Part shown: positions 24,919 through 37,800 of the stretch, piece by piece | Layout: each line of letters opens with the position of its first letter | How positions within the stretch are numbered: the stretch's first letter is position 1 | NCBI GenBank assembly: GCA_963969345.1 | Contig: OZ017766.1 | Coordinates: 7,998,001-8,062,000, forward strand | DNA from: Turbatrix aceti | Taxonomy: Eukaryota; Nematoda; Chromadorea; Rhabditida; Panagrolaimidae | DNA length: 64,000 nucleotides | Direction: 5' to 3' | Position numbers and translations under genes: made by a program | The notes under the pieces: model-generated | The model's database searches: none | Told to the model about the DNA's origin: nothing | Seen by the model: only the letters and a program-made list of their open reading frames with translations

Positions 24919-27900
24919 CTAACGCCGATTTGAATACAGATTCTTCAGCACACTCGTCTTTGTCACCGGTTTACGATGACTTCGACGATGACTATGCTTC
25001 GGCGTTTCCGGAATCAACTGAGGCTTTGCTTTTGCCTTTGCAGACCAATCAAATGAATGAGAAACCGATCCATCGCTGCAGTTGGGTGTCGAAATGTCCA
25101 GAAAAATTCCAGAATCATCTCCTGAAGCCGATGCTGACGTACTGCTGATGATAGTCGTCGATCCACGCTGACTCCCGCTTCCAAAGCTTTGACACCGGTT
25201 AATCGGCGTCGAAAATTTCCGTCGAGAATTCGTTGGCGTCATGGATTTCAGCGAGACCGCTCGAATTAGACTGGATGGCGTAAATTGTTGTTGCTGGAGA
25301 ATTTGTCGATTTTTGATTGATTTCCGACGCGTTGATCGCTCAAATCCGTCTGTTGATCCCGTCGGAGAGTACGATCCAGAACAGGAAATCAGACGCTTGT
25401 TGTCATCCAATTTTTGGACTTTTCTGGGGGATTCGTCGTCTTCTTCTTCTTCTTCTCCATCTTCTTCTTCGACGTGTTCTTCCTCTTCTTCGTCGTCTTC
25501 CTCATCGCTTTCAAAAGACGCAGAAACTTCCTGAACTTCGGTATCCGAATCTTGGACGCGTTGATGAACTTTGGAAGTCGAAGGCAAACTTTCCAAATCC
25601 GTAGAAACTGTTTTGAAGAAATCAGTGTCAAAATGAACGCAAAAACGTTCGAGTAAACCGTTGAATTCTCCAAAAGACATGCCAATGTGTTGTTGTGCAA
25701 AATTCCGGGCTGTACCAAAGACTTTCTGATTTTCAAGTTCGAGGCCAGCGTAGGCGACGCAGATTACAGCTTGTTGGGATGGTCTGAGACTTGCCAGGTG
25801 TGCATCTGTAAACACAAACGTATAAACTTTTTTTTTGAATCGTTTTCAGTAATTTTTACGACTACATAAATATAATATTTTTTTTTATTTACAACGAGTT
25901 TTACGATTGCCATTCATTCTTCCATTCTTTGTCCTAATCCCTGCTTCGTGTCCTCAATGTGATTTTTGGTTGCTTACCGGCGCCTGTGTGGTCCTATGAG
26001 TGCCACCTGAAGAGCACGAAGAATGCAATCCCCCTCCAAAAAATTGCGCAAGCGCCGATCGCCAGCGACCTAGAAACATAGCAAGCAAGAATAATAAATT
26101 TTTTGTCCTCACAAAAATTTCTCAAAAAAAACTGTAAACAATTTTCCAGTTTCATAAAAAAAGTTTTGAACACCACAAAAATCAAAAAAAAACCCGTAAA
26201 TTTTTGTTTTACTTTTGTAAAAAATTTTGAACACCCTTAAAAAATCAGTAAATATTTTTTTCACTTTTATAAAATTTTTGAACACCCCAAAAAAAAACCA
26301 TAACTGTCGGAAGCCAGAAATCGCCGTCAATCATGACTTTGTTCGCCCAAAAGTCCAAAAACATATGACAAGTTTTTTTGTCATCATCGTTGCCTCGTTT
26401 TTCTTTGCGTTAAAATATTTACGTCTGTTTTGCTGTGCACATCGGCCAGACAGACAACAAAAAAATTTTTTTTTCCTGTTGCATTGTTGCGCATTTCAAC
26501 GGTAATAGTATTATGACAGCTAGATTTTTGTCCTTCTCATGTCAGTTGGCTGCCAGTTCTCTGCTGGAAGCCATCAACAAACGTCTTCGACCGTTTAACA
26601 CATTTTTTTTCCTTTTTCCAGTCCAAAAAAATGATTGACGTATGTATACATATTTTTTTTCCGTAAACAGAGCTCGCAGCTTCACATGCATCATGTATCG
26701 GCCCTCGTTCATCCCTCATCTTTCATCATTCATCAAATGAACTCAAAATTAATTGTCCCCATCCCTCAGAAAAAAAAATTATATGTATTTTTTCGCGCAG
26801 GCGTGCCAAACAAATAAATATCTAAAAAATTCAACAGCCCGCTGCCGTTGCCGCTTTGTTTGAAAATTCCGGGATACTTATACCCCCCACCCCCACCGCC
26901 GCGCAACAGTCGGTCATCCGAGATGACACGCGGCAGAAGACAGTTGATACCCAAACAAGCCGGCTGATCCCCGGGTACCCCGCGTGCTGTGCTGTCCAGC
27001 TGTTTCCTGCCCTTCCCGTCGTCCTTCTGTCCTTCTGCGCCTACGATAGATACCAGGACAGGTTCGGGTGGCATAATGAATAACTAACTAACTAACTAAC
27101 GACTTGGAAAGCAAAAAAAAGCAAGCAAGCAAGCAGACTGAATTAAGAGTCATTCCACCAGATAAATAGATCGACTGTTGACATCAAACTGATGGACCTC
27201 TGAGAAACTAAACAATTGAAAAATCATTGCAACCTTCTGCCAATCAAATTTCAACAATCGTCAGCTGAGAAACTGAGAAACAAAAAAAAGACAATGGGTA
27301 ATGAAAAAAGATTGTCCTGACCCTGTCCTCAATTTTTTTTTGTTCAAGGAAACAAAAATCAAGTTTTTTTTTCAGTTTTTCAATTTTTTTCAGCCCCTAA
27401 GGCAACCAAGAATCTCGCCGATCTACAGAAAAAAAACATAGCGTAAAAAAATACAATTTGTTTTTTTACGCTCTGAACAATTCAAAAAAAGGCTAGAAGG
27501 AAGCTATTGTTGTCTGCTGCGGCGACGGCGGTGGCGGCCCGAAGCAAAAAAAACTATACCGACAAGTTTTACGATCTCGAAGCACCTTGCACCTTTTTTT
27601 GCCGCTTGCAGTCCAGGAAGCTAGCCGGCATTTTCAAAAAAATATAGAAGCACAAACAAGCAAGCGCGCATCATTCACTGCAGTTTAGTTTTTCTTCCCA
27701 CACCTCTGAATCAATTCTAAATAAATACTGTGCGCGTAAGTGGATCGTCATCGACAGGCAGTTTTTTGCCTTTTTTTAGTGCCCTATCGCAGCACGGTAA
27801 TCAACAACAAAACCAACAATAAATAGCAATGCTCTCTTCTTCCCTACAAATGCCGCCCTGCTCTTCTTCTTCGTCCTCAGGATGCAGTGCAGCGAAGAAG

Positions 27901-30900
27901 GGTAGAAGTCTTCTGACTCCTACCCTTCTTCAAAAATATCTGTTCGTATGTAACATACATTGTCGGTGTTGTTGTTGTAAATAATAGTCCCAAAAAAAAA
28001 AAAGCAGAAGACAAATAATACCCAACACGAAGCATTTCCCTTCCCTTCTTTTTCAAACGGAACAGTGAACAAAAGTTCAGAGGCAACCAGCAACGTTTGA
28101 CTTTTGGCGCCCGACAACCCCAACAATCCCTGCCATTTTGATGCTTGTTGGATTGGTTGGTACAAAGAGAATCCAGCGAGAGAAAAAAAAAACACTTGTC
28201 TTGTCCTCTTCCTGTTCACAGTATTCACAGTAATCATACAGTAAACGAGTTAGAAGATCGGATTACTCATTGCTTCATTGCAAATGCAGGTATTTTGTAT
28301 TCGTGCGTAATACTTTCTTACTTTTTTTCTTCTTCTTTTTTTTGCTTTTTTGGTCGAGTACCCCTCAACTAACAAAGTCAATACGGTCTTCGAGAGCGAA
28401 AAAAATGCACAAGTCGCAAAAAAGTTGTTTTTACAATATTTTTCTCCAATTACCGTAATTAATCAAAATTTTTGAATTCTTTCAAAAATTTCAAAAATTT
28501 TCAAACCCCTAAGAAAATTTGTAAAAATTTATAACTAACAATCTGTCATGCATGTTTCAGTTAAATAACCGTCGAACACCGTTCTCCAACATGCATGACA
28601 CGGCAGGCGCAGACATCGAACACCTGTTGGTGATAGTGCGCGCTGATTAACCGACAACCCCACTCCACTCCCTAAAACATGTCATTCGCGTTGTCTGACA
28701 TATGGGCTTTTTTTTTTCAGGAGTGTCACACCAGAACGCTATTAGATGACGTTTTAGGATAAGGCCCATCCATGCCTCAACACACGCACGCACACTCGCT
28801 TCGACCGCTGCTGCTGCTATCTCCTAAATCTAACACAACATTTCACCCCTTCAATTTGCTGATGAGATATGAAATAATATTTTTTTACCCTGCTAATGAC
28901 TTGTTCATTTAAAAAAAAACCACATAATCAAGTGTTCCGATCGCATTGAACATTAATTTTAAAATTTTATGCATAAATACAATCGTTCAAAAAAAAATTT
29001 TTTTTTCCAAGTCAGCGCGGCATGATGGATTGATTACCAAACCGACCGCTACGCGGCCAAAGTGTCGTGTCACCTGAGAACCTCTCAAAACTTTTTTTGT
29101 GTGGCCATGGCGCAACAGAACACCACAACCAAAATTATGTGATCCTCAAGTTTGTGCCGTCCGTCCCTGCCTTTGATTAAGCCGATTACCTTGCCATTCA
29201 TCCATCCATCATCCGCGCGTCCAATAAAATAAATAAACACCCAAAAATAAATATATCTCCTTTCATCGCTTACCCAAAAAAAAAGATGCAAAGAACTTTC
29301 ATACAAACACCGTAACCCCTCCTAAAAATCGTCCGTCATCAAAGGTGAAAGCTGATCGCTAGAACAGACCTCCAACGTGTCAGCAAGTCATCAAATAAAC
29401 TCCAAACAGTCATAAAAATTAACAAAACACCAGTCAAAAGACCGTTTTTTTTGGCGTTTTGCCTTTTTTAATGGTGTTCTAATGTCTTTTCCTGCGACTT
29501 TTTTTGAGTACAGCATTTAAAATCATCTATTTTGCTTGCGCGCGCGAAAAATGTCAACACCACCCTTCCAGGGTTGCCAAGTTTGCAGTCGTTGTCAAAA
29601 CATAACTTTTCCTGTGATGACCTTCGACTCTTTGACTTCTGTCGCTTCTCATTTGCATTACATTACGATCATCCAAACTTTTTTCTATTTTTTGAAAAAA
29701 TTAAATACATAAAAAATTTATTTTTTAACAAATAATTTTTTTAATACTTTCCTTTTTTCTTGAAAAAAAAAATTAGAAAAATGCGCATCTGTCACCACCT
29801 GATGATCCCTCACCTGTCCTAGCATAGTCATTAGCGGTACCTCACCGGCACCGGCACACGATGGACAACGAACCGAAATGAGCTAATTAACGAACGAACG
29901 AACGAACCAGTCCTGGCATGCATGCATGATCGTAACGGTTTTCTTTTTTTTCTCTTTTCGTCGATCGAAGAGAGAGTGAGCATTCTTAAGTAAGTAGCCG
30001 TAGTAAATCTCAATCACAGTCCGTCCCTATGCAAGCAACAAAGGAAGACAATTACGCAGTCTTACACGACAGGCGGTCAGCGGCACATATACACAGTACG
30101 TACGCATGCTTAAGCATCTGCGATTTTCAAATTATCGCAATTCTTTCATCCGTCCAAAAAAAAAAATGCCGAAAGACGCCGAAAAACCGAAACCGAAACA
30201 ACCAACAGCTGTTGTTGTCTCGTTAAGCCACCGGGAAGAAAGTAAAAAAAGAAGACAAGTGGTTTGGTCATTTTTCATGATCCTATGAGGGTGGTCAACA
30301 ACCCAAGCTGACCATTTATCTGCCTGCGCTTGAAAACTGACACCATGCCCAGGCCATGCCACCCACGCCGGCCGTTGAACTTCAAACATGCACAAAGAAG
30401 CGCGCCTGCGCACAAAAGTTTTTTTTTTTGTTTGTTACTTCCGATGATTTTTGAAAATTGAAAAAAAAAATCAGTCATGCATCATTGCGCCCCAAAAAAT
30501 TTTTTTTTAAATCATCCTGTTTCCATGAAACATCAAAAAGTCATAAAAATTACGGTTACAAGAAGTTTGCTCTGCTTGTCATTAAAAAATTTGATGCTTG
30601 TTTCCTGTTTTTTTTTTTGTTAAAACGGAAAACGAATGTCAGGTCAAAAGTTTGTACGTCCCTTGATTTTTTTTGTTGTAACGGAAAACGAAGGTCAGGT
30701 CAAAAGTTGTACCTACATACATACCTAGGCCTAGGTCGATCGTGACCACATTTTTCACACCTCGACCACTTCTTTATCATCCCCGACGTCCGCGTCGCGT
30801 CGGACGCGTCCGTCGAGAAACAGAAAGAAGCCATTGCACACATGCACATGGACACCTGCTGCGCATGGTTAGGTAAACAGAAAAAAAAAAGTGCTTTTAA

Positions 30901-33900
30901 GAAAAGTTGCCAGTTGTCTCCTGGGTCTATTTGACTTGACCCGACCTTGCGCGATGGTTTTAGCGTCCTAGGTCGAGTGCCAAAGCCAAAAAAACCGCGG
31001 AGATCCATCCAAACTCTAAGCAAGCTCTGGAGGCATCTGCAGACGCTGTGGGTGGTCAAGTTCCTTTTTGACTTGCTAATGAGTAACTAAAAAAATGCAT
31101 ACATGCACAGAATTTGTCAGTGTCCGAAAAAAAGAGAGATTTACCCCCTATGGAGTACAAAAAAAACATATTGTGCCTGTTGTTATCCTTCTTACATCCA
31201 GTTTACGGAGCTCCACACGTCCGTCCCCGGTCCCTGGTCTGGTCTTAGGTGGTCCGTGGAAGAGACCACCTAAGACGCATGACATGACGGAACGAACGAT
31301 TGAACGCGACCTCGTCAAACAAAGCAAAAAAATTTTTCTCCTTTTTTTTTTCATTTGACGACCCTCGAGGCATGCTGATGAGTAAAAAAACTTCACGGTG
31401 GTACGAACGTATGTACAACCATCCATCCCGGGTGGTATCATCACATTTTGAGCGAGCGAGCGAGCGAGTATTCGTTCTATTTGGGTTCATTGAACTTGGA
31501 CAAAGCAAATGAAAACGTTCCGACACGAGTTTTTTTTGACTCTCATCAAAATCGTTCGTCATCATCAACATCGAAATTTTTTTTTTATTCCCGCAATTTT
31601 GTGTTACACGCTCCACAAAAAGCGTTCAAGGACAAACATACCTCCTCAAAAAACAACAAAAATTGAGTCAAGTTGCAAAAATGTCTCAAAAGTGCATTTT
31701 TCTCCCAAAAATCCACCAAAAAAATCCCAAATCCCCCGTGGGCATTATTTCATTGTTTCAGTATTTTCCCAGGGGTAAATTACACCAATCTCGTCCGTTA
31801 AAAACACCTGCACCTGCCTTGACATCGTTTTTTTCTTTTTATTCCCCCAGATTTTTTTCCCGCAATATTTTGACTCCTCCAGAAAAAAACTACCACCTAC
31901 AGAGTTTTTTTTTTACACTTTTACGCGCACCTCTCTCGTTTTTTTTTTGAAACTCGCCGACCGACCCCGACGTCAAAACAGATTTTTTTTTGCATTCTCT
32001 TCACCCCTAAATTTTTTTTATCGTCTTCGCAAAAAAAAAAAGCTGGCTGAAATTACCGCCAGCATTTTTTTTCTTTTTTGAACACAAAAAAAAACAAATC
32101 CAGCAATTTTTTGACGGATTCACGGATTACGATGATCAACGGATAAGATAGGAAAAAAGAAACAAAGAATGGAAAAAAAAGACCACCCAGAAAAGATTGA
32201 AGTTTTTTTGTTGAGATTTTTTTTGTGTTGTTGAAAAAAAAACTGACCTCCTAGAATGCTGTAGCAAAGGCGTTGAAAAGGCTGCCGGGCTGGTGAAATT
32301 GCGCCTCTGGATCGTACCAGAAGTTGATCAAGAAATTCAAAGGGTGTCGGAGCTGAGAAATTGAATTCCAGGACCCCGGATATCACGTCTTCAAATTTCT
32401 GCAAAAAAAAAACATGAAAAAAATATCGCAAATCACAAATTTTTTTTCATTTTACAAAAAAAAATTTGAAAAAAAAACTGTACACTGAAAGTGTTTTTTT
32501 TATGTCATCAATTTTTTTTAAATTCAAGCAAAAAATACCGTACTCCACAAAAATAATTTTTTTTTTATTTATTACCAAAAAATTTAGGAAAAAAATCCTA
32601 AAAAAATTTTTGTTTAATTTTTACAATTTTTAAAAAATAAAGAATAAATACAGTACGCTCCAAAAAAATTTTTTTAATTTTTTCTGAATAAATTTAAGAA
32701 ACATTTATTCGAAATAAAATTTTTTTGTTGTCGCAAATTTTTTTTGTAAGCGAAAAAAATTGTATGGAAAATCTTAGCAAAAAAATCAAAAAAAAAATTA
32801 AATTTTTTTGATAACATTTTCCACTTTAAAATTTTTTTTACTTACAAAAAAATCGTATACCAAAAAAAAATTTTTTTTTCAAATCTTTCAACTTACCAAA
32901 AATTCGTCAAATTTCACGTAACCATCAGTGAAGTCAACCAATACAGAGGCACTCGGCACGACTGGGGCTACCATCTTGCATGCTATAAATAGCGAAGCAG
33001 CGGCTACGGCTTGGAGATGGCTTACGGGGATTGACTGCTTGCAGAGGAAGCGATCCATGATGTTGACAGCGAGCGGGAGAGCGACAGCCTCGCAATCCAG
33101 CTCCCTGCATACGTCTCGTAGCCATTCGACGACAATCTTTCGAAATCCAAGATCGAGCTTTGGCTGTTTGGTGAGAATGTCGTCTACGGAGTAGACAAAA
33201 GCCGATTCCATGGATAAGAGTCTTTTGAGCGACGTTGCATCGCCATGGAGGGCCCAATCGGTTTGTGACGTTACAAATGGCTTTTGGGGATTGTTGAGTT
33301 TGCTGAGTTCCCTCCGAAGCACCTGAGAGTAGTCATAGTCCCTCTTTCTGTGCTCTCGAAAAATCTGAAAATTAAAAAAAAATGTTTTTTGCAAAAAATT
33401 TTGAATGAAAAAAATTTTGTCCACGTTCACAGAATTTTTAGCTTTTTTTATTTTTGAATATTTTTAGTTTTTTTTTTTAAAAAATGTACAAAAATAAAAA
33501 ACTATTTTTTATTACAAAAAAATGCAAAAAAAAATTTCACAAAAAAAAGTGTAAAGGTGTCAAATTTTTTTGAATATAATTTTTTTTCGCACTTTTTTTT
33601 GTTTACGTGTTTCAAATTTTTTTTCGCTTTATGAAAAAAAAATTCGTGAGTCAACATTTTTTTGCAAATTTTGTTTTCACGTGCCTCAAATTTTTTTTTT
33701 GAATTCCTGAATTTTTTTTCGTAAAAAAAATTTTTGTCCACGTGCCCCAATTTTTTTTCTATTCTTGCCCTTGATCGTCATTTATACTTTTTTTTGGTGT
33801 AACTGTCTCCCGGTAGAGTAACAGAAGGAAGGAAGACCCCCTACTGAGCACATCCGATCGTCGTTTGCGTGTGTGGGGTAAACGACTGCTGGCAGTTTTT

Positions 33901-35883
33901 ACCACACACACGTTAGAAGGAGGAGGAGGGGAGGAGGAGGGAGACACGTTTTTGAAATGATGAAAAAAAAAATTAAATAGATAGATAGACAGGAAGAACT
34001 CGTGTCAGTAACTGTGTCTGTGTCTGTGTCTGTTGTGTACTATGTATTCTTCTTCCATTTCGCGCAGGCGCAACAGAAACAGAAACAGAAACAGAAACAG
34101 AAACAGCAGCTGTTGCATTGCATATCTGTGATCCGATACAATTCTTACTGTCAAAATCAAAGTCGACTGACTGGACTACCAAATAACTTGGTGAGGTCAC
34201 ATTACCACCCACTACCCACAGACGGCATACGACCGCGATCGCAACAGTCAGTTATATATTATTTAGAAGAAAAATCGTAAAAATCGTTTGTTTCGGCATG
34301 CACACAAATCCCGACACAATACAGCATGTAAGTAAGTAATGCACGACGGCGCGCGGGGACACAAAAAAAAAGACGACGACGACGAGGAGGAAAGTAGCCG
34401 TAACAGTTGCGCGTGTCGGCGTGTCTACAGAGGACAACGAACCGAGGATGAGGAGGATGAGGGGGGAGAAATGATAAATTGACTGACAACAAGACCCCAC
34501 ACAAAAAGAAGCGCACAAGTAATAATTTCTGTTCTTTCAACGGATTTTTCAAGAAATGGAAGATAAAAAATGTGTCAAAAATTTTTTTCTGATTTCTAAT
34601 TTTTTTTCTCAAGTAAATCAAAAAATTTGGGAAAGTGGTACTTTTTGCGTGAAAAATTCAAAAAAGGATATTTTTAGGCAGTTTTGAGAAAAAAAAATCA
34701 AAAACAGACATTTTTTGGCACACTTTATCGTAAAATTTTTAAAAAAAAAATTTGGCACTTTTTATCGTAAAAAAATTGAAAAATAACATTTCAGTTCATT
34801 TTTTTTGAGAAAAATCTTCAAAAATACATATTTTGGCACTCAAGAAACAAAATTTTGTAAAAATGCAAGAAACAAAACATTTTTGCAATTTTTACCCTAA
34901 AAACTCAAAAAAACAAGATTTCTGTCCAATTTTAGCAAATAACACCCAAAATCCCCAAAACCCCAAAAAACCAACCATTGACGACGAATACGGAATGATG
35001 TTAGCGTGGTTAGAGGTCTGTAGCACACCTCTAGGCTGTAGGATACTGCGTCGAGGAGCTACCGCTGCTGGACCCCCACCTCCGACGACGACTGATGTTG
35101 GCAGAGATTGTCGGCTACGGTGAGTACTGAAAATGAAAAAAAAAATATTCAAAGTTGATAAATCGATACTGCATCACAACAAAAAAATGACGAGATACGA
35201 TACAATGATGATCGGTAGGTAGAAGAAGAAGAAGAAAAAAGAGAGAATGAAAGAAAAAAAGAAAAAACGAGCAAAAAAAAAGAAGCGAGAGTCAACCAAT
35301 AACAGCGAGATAACTCATATTATTATTATTACTTTTTGTTTGCCGATTGTCGCGCGATTTGCAGATGATTTCTCCCCTCCAAAAAAAAAATATTCGTGTA
35401 GAGAAAAAACATCGAGCATGGGAACGGACAAAAAAAATTATCTCTCTCGAAAAGAAAATATGTACTCATCTCGTTTTGTTTTGTTTTGTTTTGACACGAT
35501 CGAAGTTTGTTTGAATTTTCCCTCCGAGATTAGAAAAAACAATCGTTACCTATTATTCCTTGGTTTACGTCCTTTTTTTGTGTTTTGATCGTTTTTTGCC
35601 AGTTTTTGGGAGTTTTTGACCATTTTTATCTCGGTTTCTATCGGTTAGGATTATCCCAGGCCACTCACCTAATCTGCGACCCCATCACGGCCGAGGACGT
35701 CGATGGCGATGCGGTAAGCGATTCATTGCAGTGAAAAGAAGCAGTCGAGGCTGCTGCTTCTGTTGCTGCTGCTCCGCCGTGAAAGATGGATGAATCAAAG
35801 TGATTTGGGGCTAGGATGAATCCTCCTCCTCCGGTGCTGATGGTATCCACGACTGCCGATGGGGTTGAGGTGATGGTTGTCAT
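24919..35883 (-). CDS. Cyclin D (G1/S-specific cyclin)
   Basis: Five minus-strand exons, 35883-35669, 35126-34976, 33364-32897, 32398-32248 and 25805-24919, join in phase to 623 residues. The ATG follows an in-frame TAA. Cyclin D activates CDK4/6 to phosphorylate Rb-family proteins and drive entry into S phase. Exon 3 carries the first cyclin fold: FRKIVVEWLRDVCREL (with the CDK-contacting Lys), ALPLAVNIMDRFL, and LQAVAAASLFIACKM. Exon 4 has TPFEFLDQLL, and exon 5 opens the second fold with LASLRPSQQAVICVAYAGLE. The N-terminus is Gly/Ala/Ser-rich and holds FHCNE, a possible variant of the Rb-binding LxCxE. The final roughly 250 residues form a long tail with an acidic Glu/Asp block, basic RRKS patches and many S/T-P sites (for example MTPTN, FSTPIN, ISTPN, ETPKH), far longer than vertebrate D-cyclin tails. 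The exon-2 donor is uncertain: gttggt as used here, or gtgtta 33 bp further on, also in phase. Intron 4 is 6.4 kb. Confidence 0.92.
27894..27931. other. 17-bp-stem hairpin in cyclin D intron
   Basis: Arms GAAGAAGGGTAG and CTACCCTTCTTC pair perfectly. After one mismatch the inner AGTC/GACT pairs as well, closing a TTCT loop. The pairing does not extend outward, so it is shorter than a usual microRNA precursor. Confidence 0.75.
31242..31276. other. 13-bp perfect inverted repeat in cyclin D intron
   Basis: Arms GTCTTAGGTGGTC and GACCACCTAAGAC are perfectly complementary around a 9-nt loop. No flanking element or gene is recognised. Confidence 0.8.
33365..34975 (-). repeat. Cyclin D intron 2 with A/T-run repeats
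   Basis: About 1.6 kb. Near 33600-33745 the phrase cacgtgcctcaaattttttt (with variants) recurs three times at 61-75 bp spacing. Near 34655-34860 a ttttggcac...tatcgtaaaa phrase recurs at about 50 bp. Near 34006-34034 and 34073-34110 there are gtgtct and acagaa short tandem repeats. A short upstream exon inside this intron cannot be excluded. Confidence 0.5.
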
Positions 35884-36728
35884 GGAGGAGCTCCTGGTTT
35901 ACGCAAAATCCGAGAAATCCACACGTCCAAGTTTGATATTAGCGTAGGATCTCGGTACCAAGGGCTCCTCTCTCGAATTTGGTGAGTTCAATTTTTTCTC
36001 GTCTGTCTTCGACGGGAGTGTTAGTCTGAAAATTTTTTACGTTCAAAATGAAATTTCAAGAAAACGCGATTTATTCAGTTTTAATCACGCAATTTTTTTT
36101 TTCAATTTTAAACAGTTCAATGATAAACACTCGCTTCCGAGGACAACACGTCTTCTACCCTCGTCTCTGTAGAATGCAGCATAGGGGGGCTCCAAAAAAA
36201 ACTCGGGGGTGGAGTATGAGTGGTGGTAGACTTTTGTCGCGCTTGCGCAGAACATCGCAATGATCATGCTCCGCCCCTTCCCCCACAGCTGGTGGCTGTC
36301 GTGGTCACTCTCCTTTCCTCCTTTGCTCCTTCCTGCGTGCGCCGAACAACGAACAACGATCGCGATCGAAGACGGAAAACGATGCGATGTTGAAGAATGT
36401 TTGGTGACTTGTGCCATAACTATCTTCATAAAAAATGTATCTATTGCACTTGGGTAATCATTCGGGCGTTGAAAGGGAATAAAAAATGCCATTGACATGA
36501 TGACACACGCTCACTCGCTTGCGCGCGGTGGCGCGGCGCGGCTTCTTTTGCGGAGTATATCGCAATCGGCTGTAAAATTGTCAGACATGGGCAGCAGGCA
36601 GACAATCGGTCGGTTGGGCATTACGATGGGAAAACAAGGACCGGGATTGGGGGTCAGGGCTTTAGCTGGGGTGGCATTGGTCTGGAAATCGGAGAAATGT
36701 GGAAATTGTTCATAAAAGGTATGAAAAG

Positions 36729-37163
36729 TTTTTACAGTAAAAAAATGCCTGAGGCGTGATTTGGCAGGGTTACGGTTGCCGGAAATTGCGTTTTTGCCAT
36801 TTTTGACGATTGTTGGCACGTTGTACGACATTTCTAAAACCGGTGTGCAAATTGATCGACGTGATTTTTGATGGAGAATCCGAGAAAAATGTAAAAATGT
36901 TGTGTTATTACCTTTAAAAATGCCGAAAATCGCATTTAAAAACGGCCACAATGGCAACTTTTGTTTTGGCATTTTTTAAGGTACATAACTCTGTATTTTT
37001 ATATTTTTCTCGGATTCTCTATCAAAAACCACGTCGATCAAATTTGCTCTGACTTTGGAAATGCCGTAGTTTTTTAGGTACAACGTTCCAAAAAATGGCA
37101 AAAACGCGATTTCTGACAACCGTAACTCTGCCAGTTCATGTCCCAGGCTTTACTGTAAAATTT
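36729..37163. mobile_element. Foldback palindrome, copy 1
   Basis: An imperfect palindrome of about 435 bp. It starts TTTTTACAGTAAA and ends with its complement TTTACTGTAAAA. Inner paired blocks include GGCAGGGTTACGGTTG versus CAACCGTAACTCTGCC, and ATCGACGTGATTTTTGATGG versus its near-complement near 37025. No coding capacity. It shares ends and internal blocks with the element near 39461. Confidence 0.8.
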
Positions 37164-37800
37164 TTTTATGGTTCTCACGGCTTTTGCCATCTTTGAAACT
37201 CGTCTTCACCTGGATGAATCATACCACATCAAAACTAACGGGAACAAGACATTTCAAAACACAAACAATCACAACATGGATGACGAGTGCCATTTGCCGC
37301 TGACAAAGCCCAGTCCATCGTTTGAGCTTACAATGAAGCAACCGTTCGGTTTTTTTTTTCTTTTTTTTTCGAAGGAGGGAACAAATGTAGATAGCCTACC
37401 GGTTGTTGAAATTTGAAAAATCCGGGGGTACTCGTGCCAGGTCGCGAAAAACGAACAGTCAATGAAAAAGCAAGCCTCTTTTAGTACATTTTTTTTGAAT
37501 GTACACAACATCCGAGTCCTCACCGGCTCACCTCACCCCGGTAATGACCCCTGGATAGTTAGCACCAATTCACCCGTGTCTTCTTTCTTTGTTGGACTCG
37601 AAATTTTGACATTTTAGACTAAATCCTATTATTTTTTTGATGCAAGTCTATCTAACGGCCGGGGATGGAGAAGGAAAAACGAACACGAGTGTTCCGTGTT
37701 CATTTTTCGTTGTTCGTTGCCTAAAGGTCAAAAAAGATGTCGAAAGGGATAATATAGGTTTTTTTGGGGTAGAAAACAACGAAAAACGATCTTCGGAGTG

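Larger units (their letters stand above)
25806..32247 (-). other. 6.4-kb intron 4 of cyclin D
   Basis: The intron joins CYSILG to DAHLASLRPS, which matches the continuous cyclin D fold, so no exon is needed inside it. Contents seen: degenerate 50-62-bp repeats around tttgaacacc near 26105-26290, short tandem aact repeats near 27084, two strong short hairpins (27894-27931, 31242-31276), GAGC repeats near 31449, and extensive A/T runs at the two ends. No embedded gene was supported on either strand. Confidence 0.6.

Noticed and set aside
25994..26185. Possible extra cyclin D exon in intron 4
   Set aside because: Exons 4 and 5 already join in phase at a position that matches the continuous cyclin D alignment.
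27894..27931. Hairpin considered as a microRNA precursor
   Set aside because: Pairing does not extend beyond about 17 bp, too short for a typical precursor.
36085..36498. 137-codon minus-strand frame upstream of cyclin D
   Set aside because: Begins without context, ends in a Lys run from A-rich DNA, no homology recognised; probably chance in a GC-richer patch.
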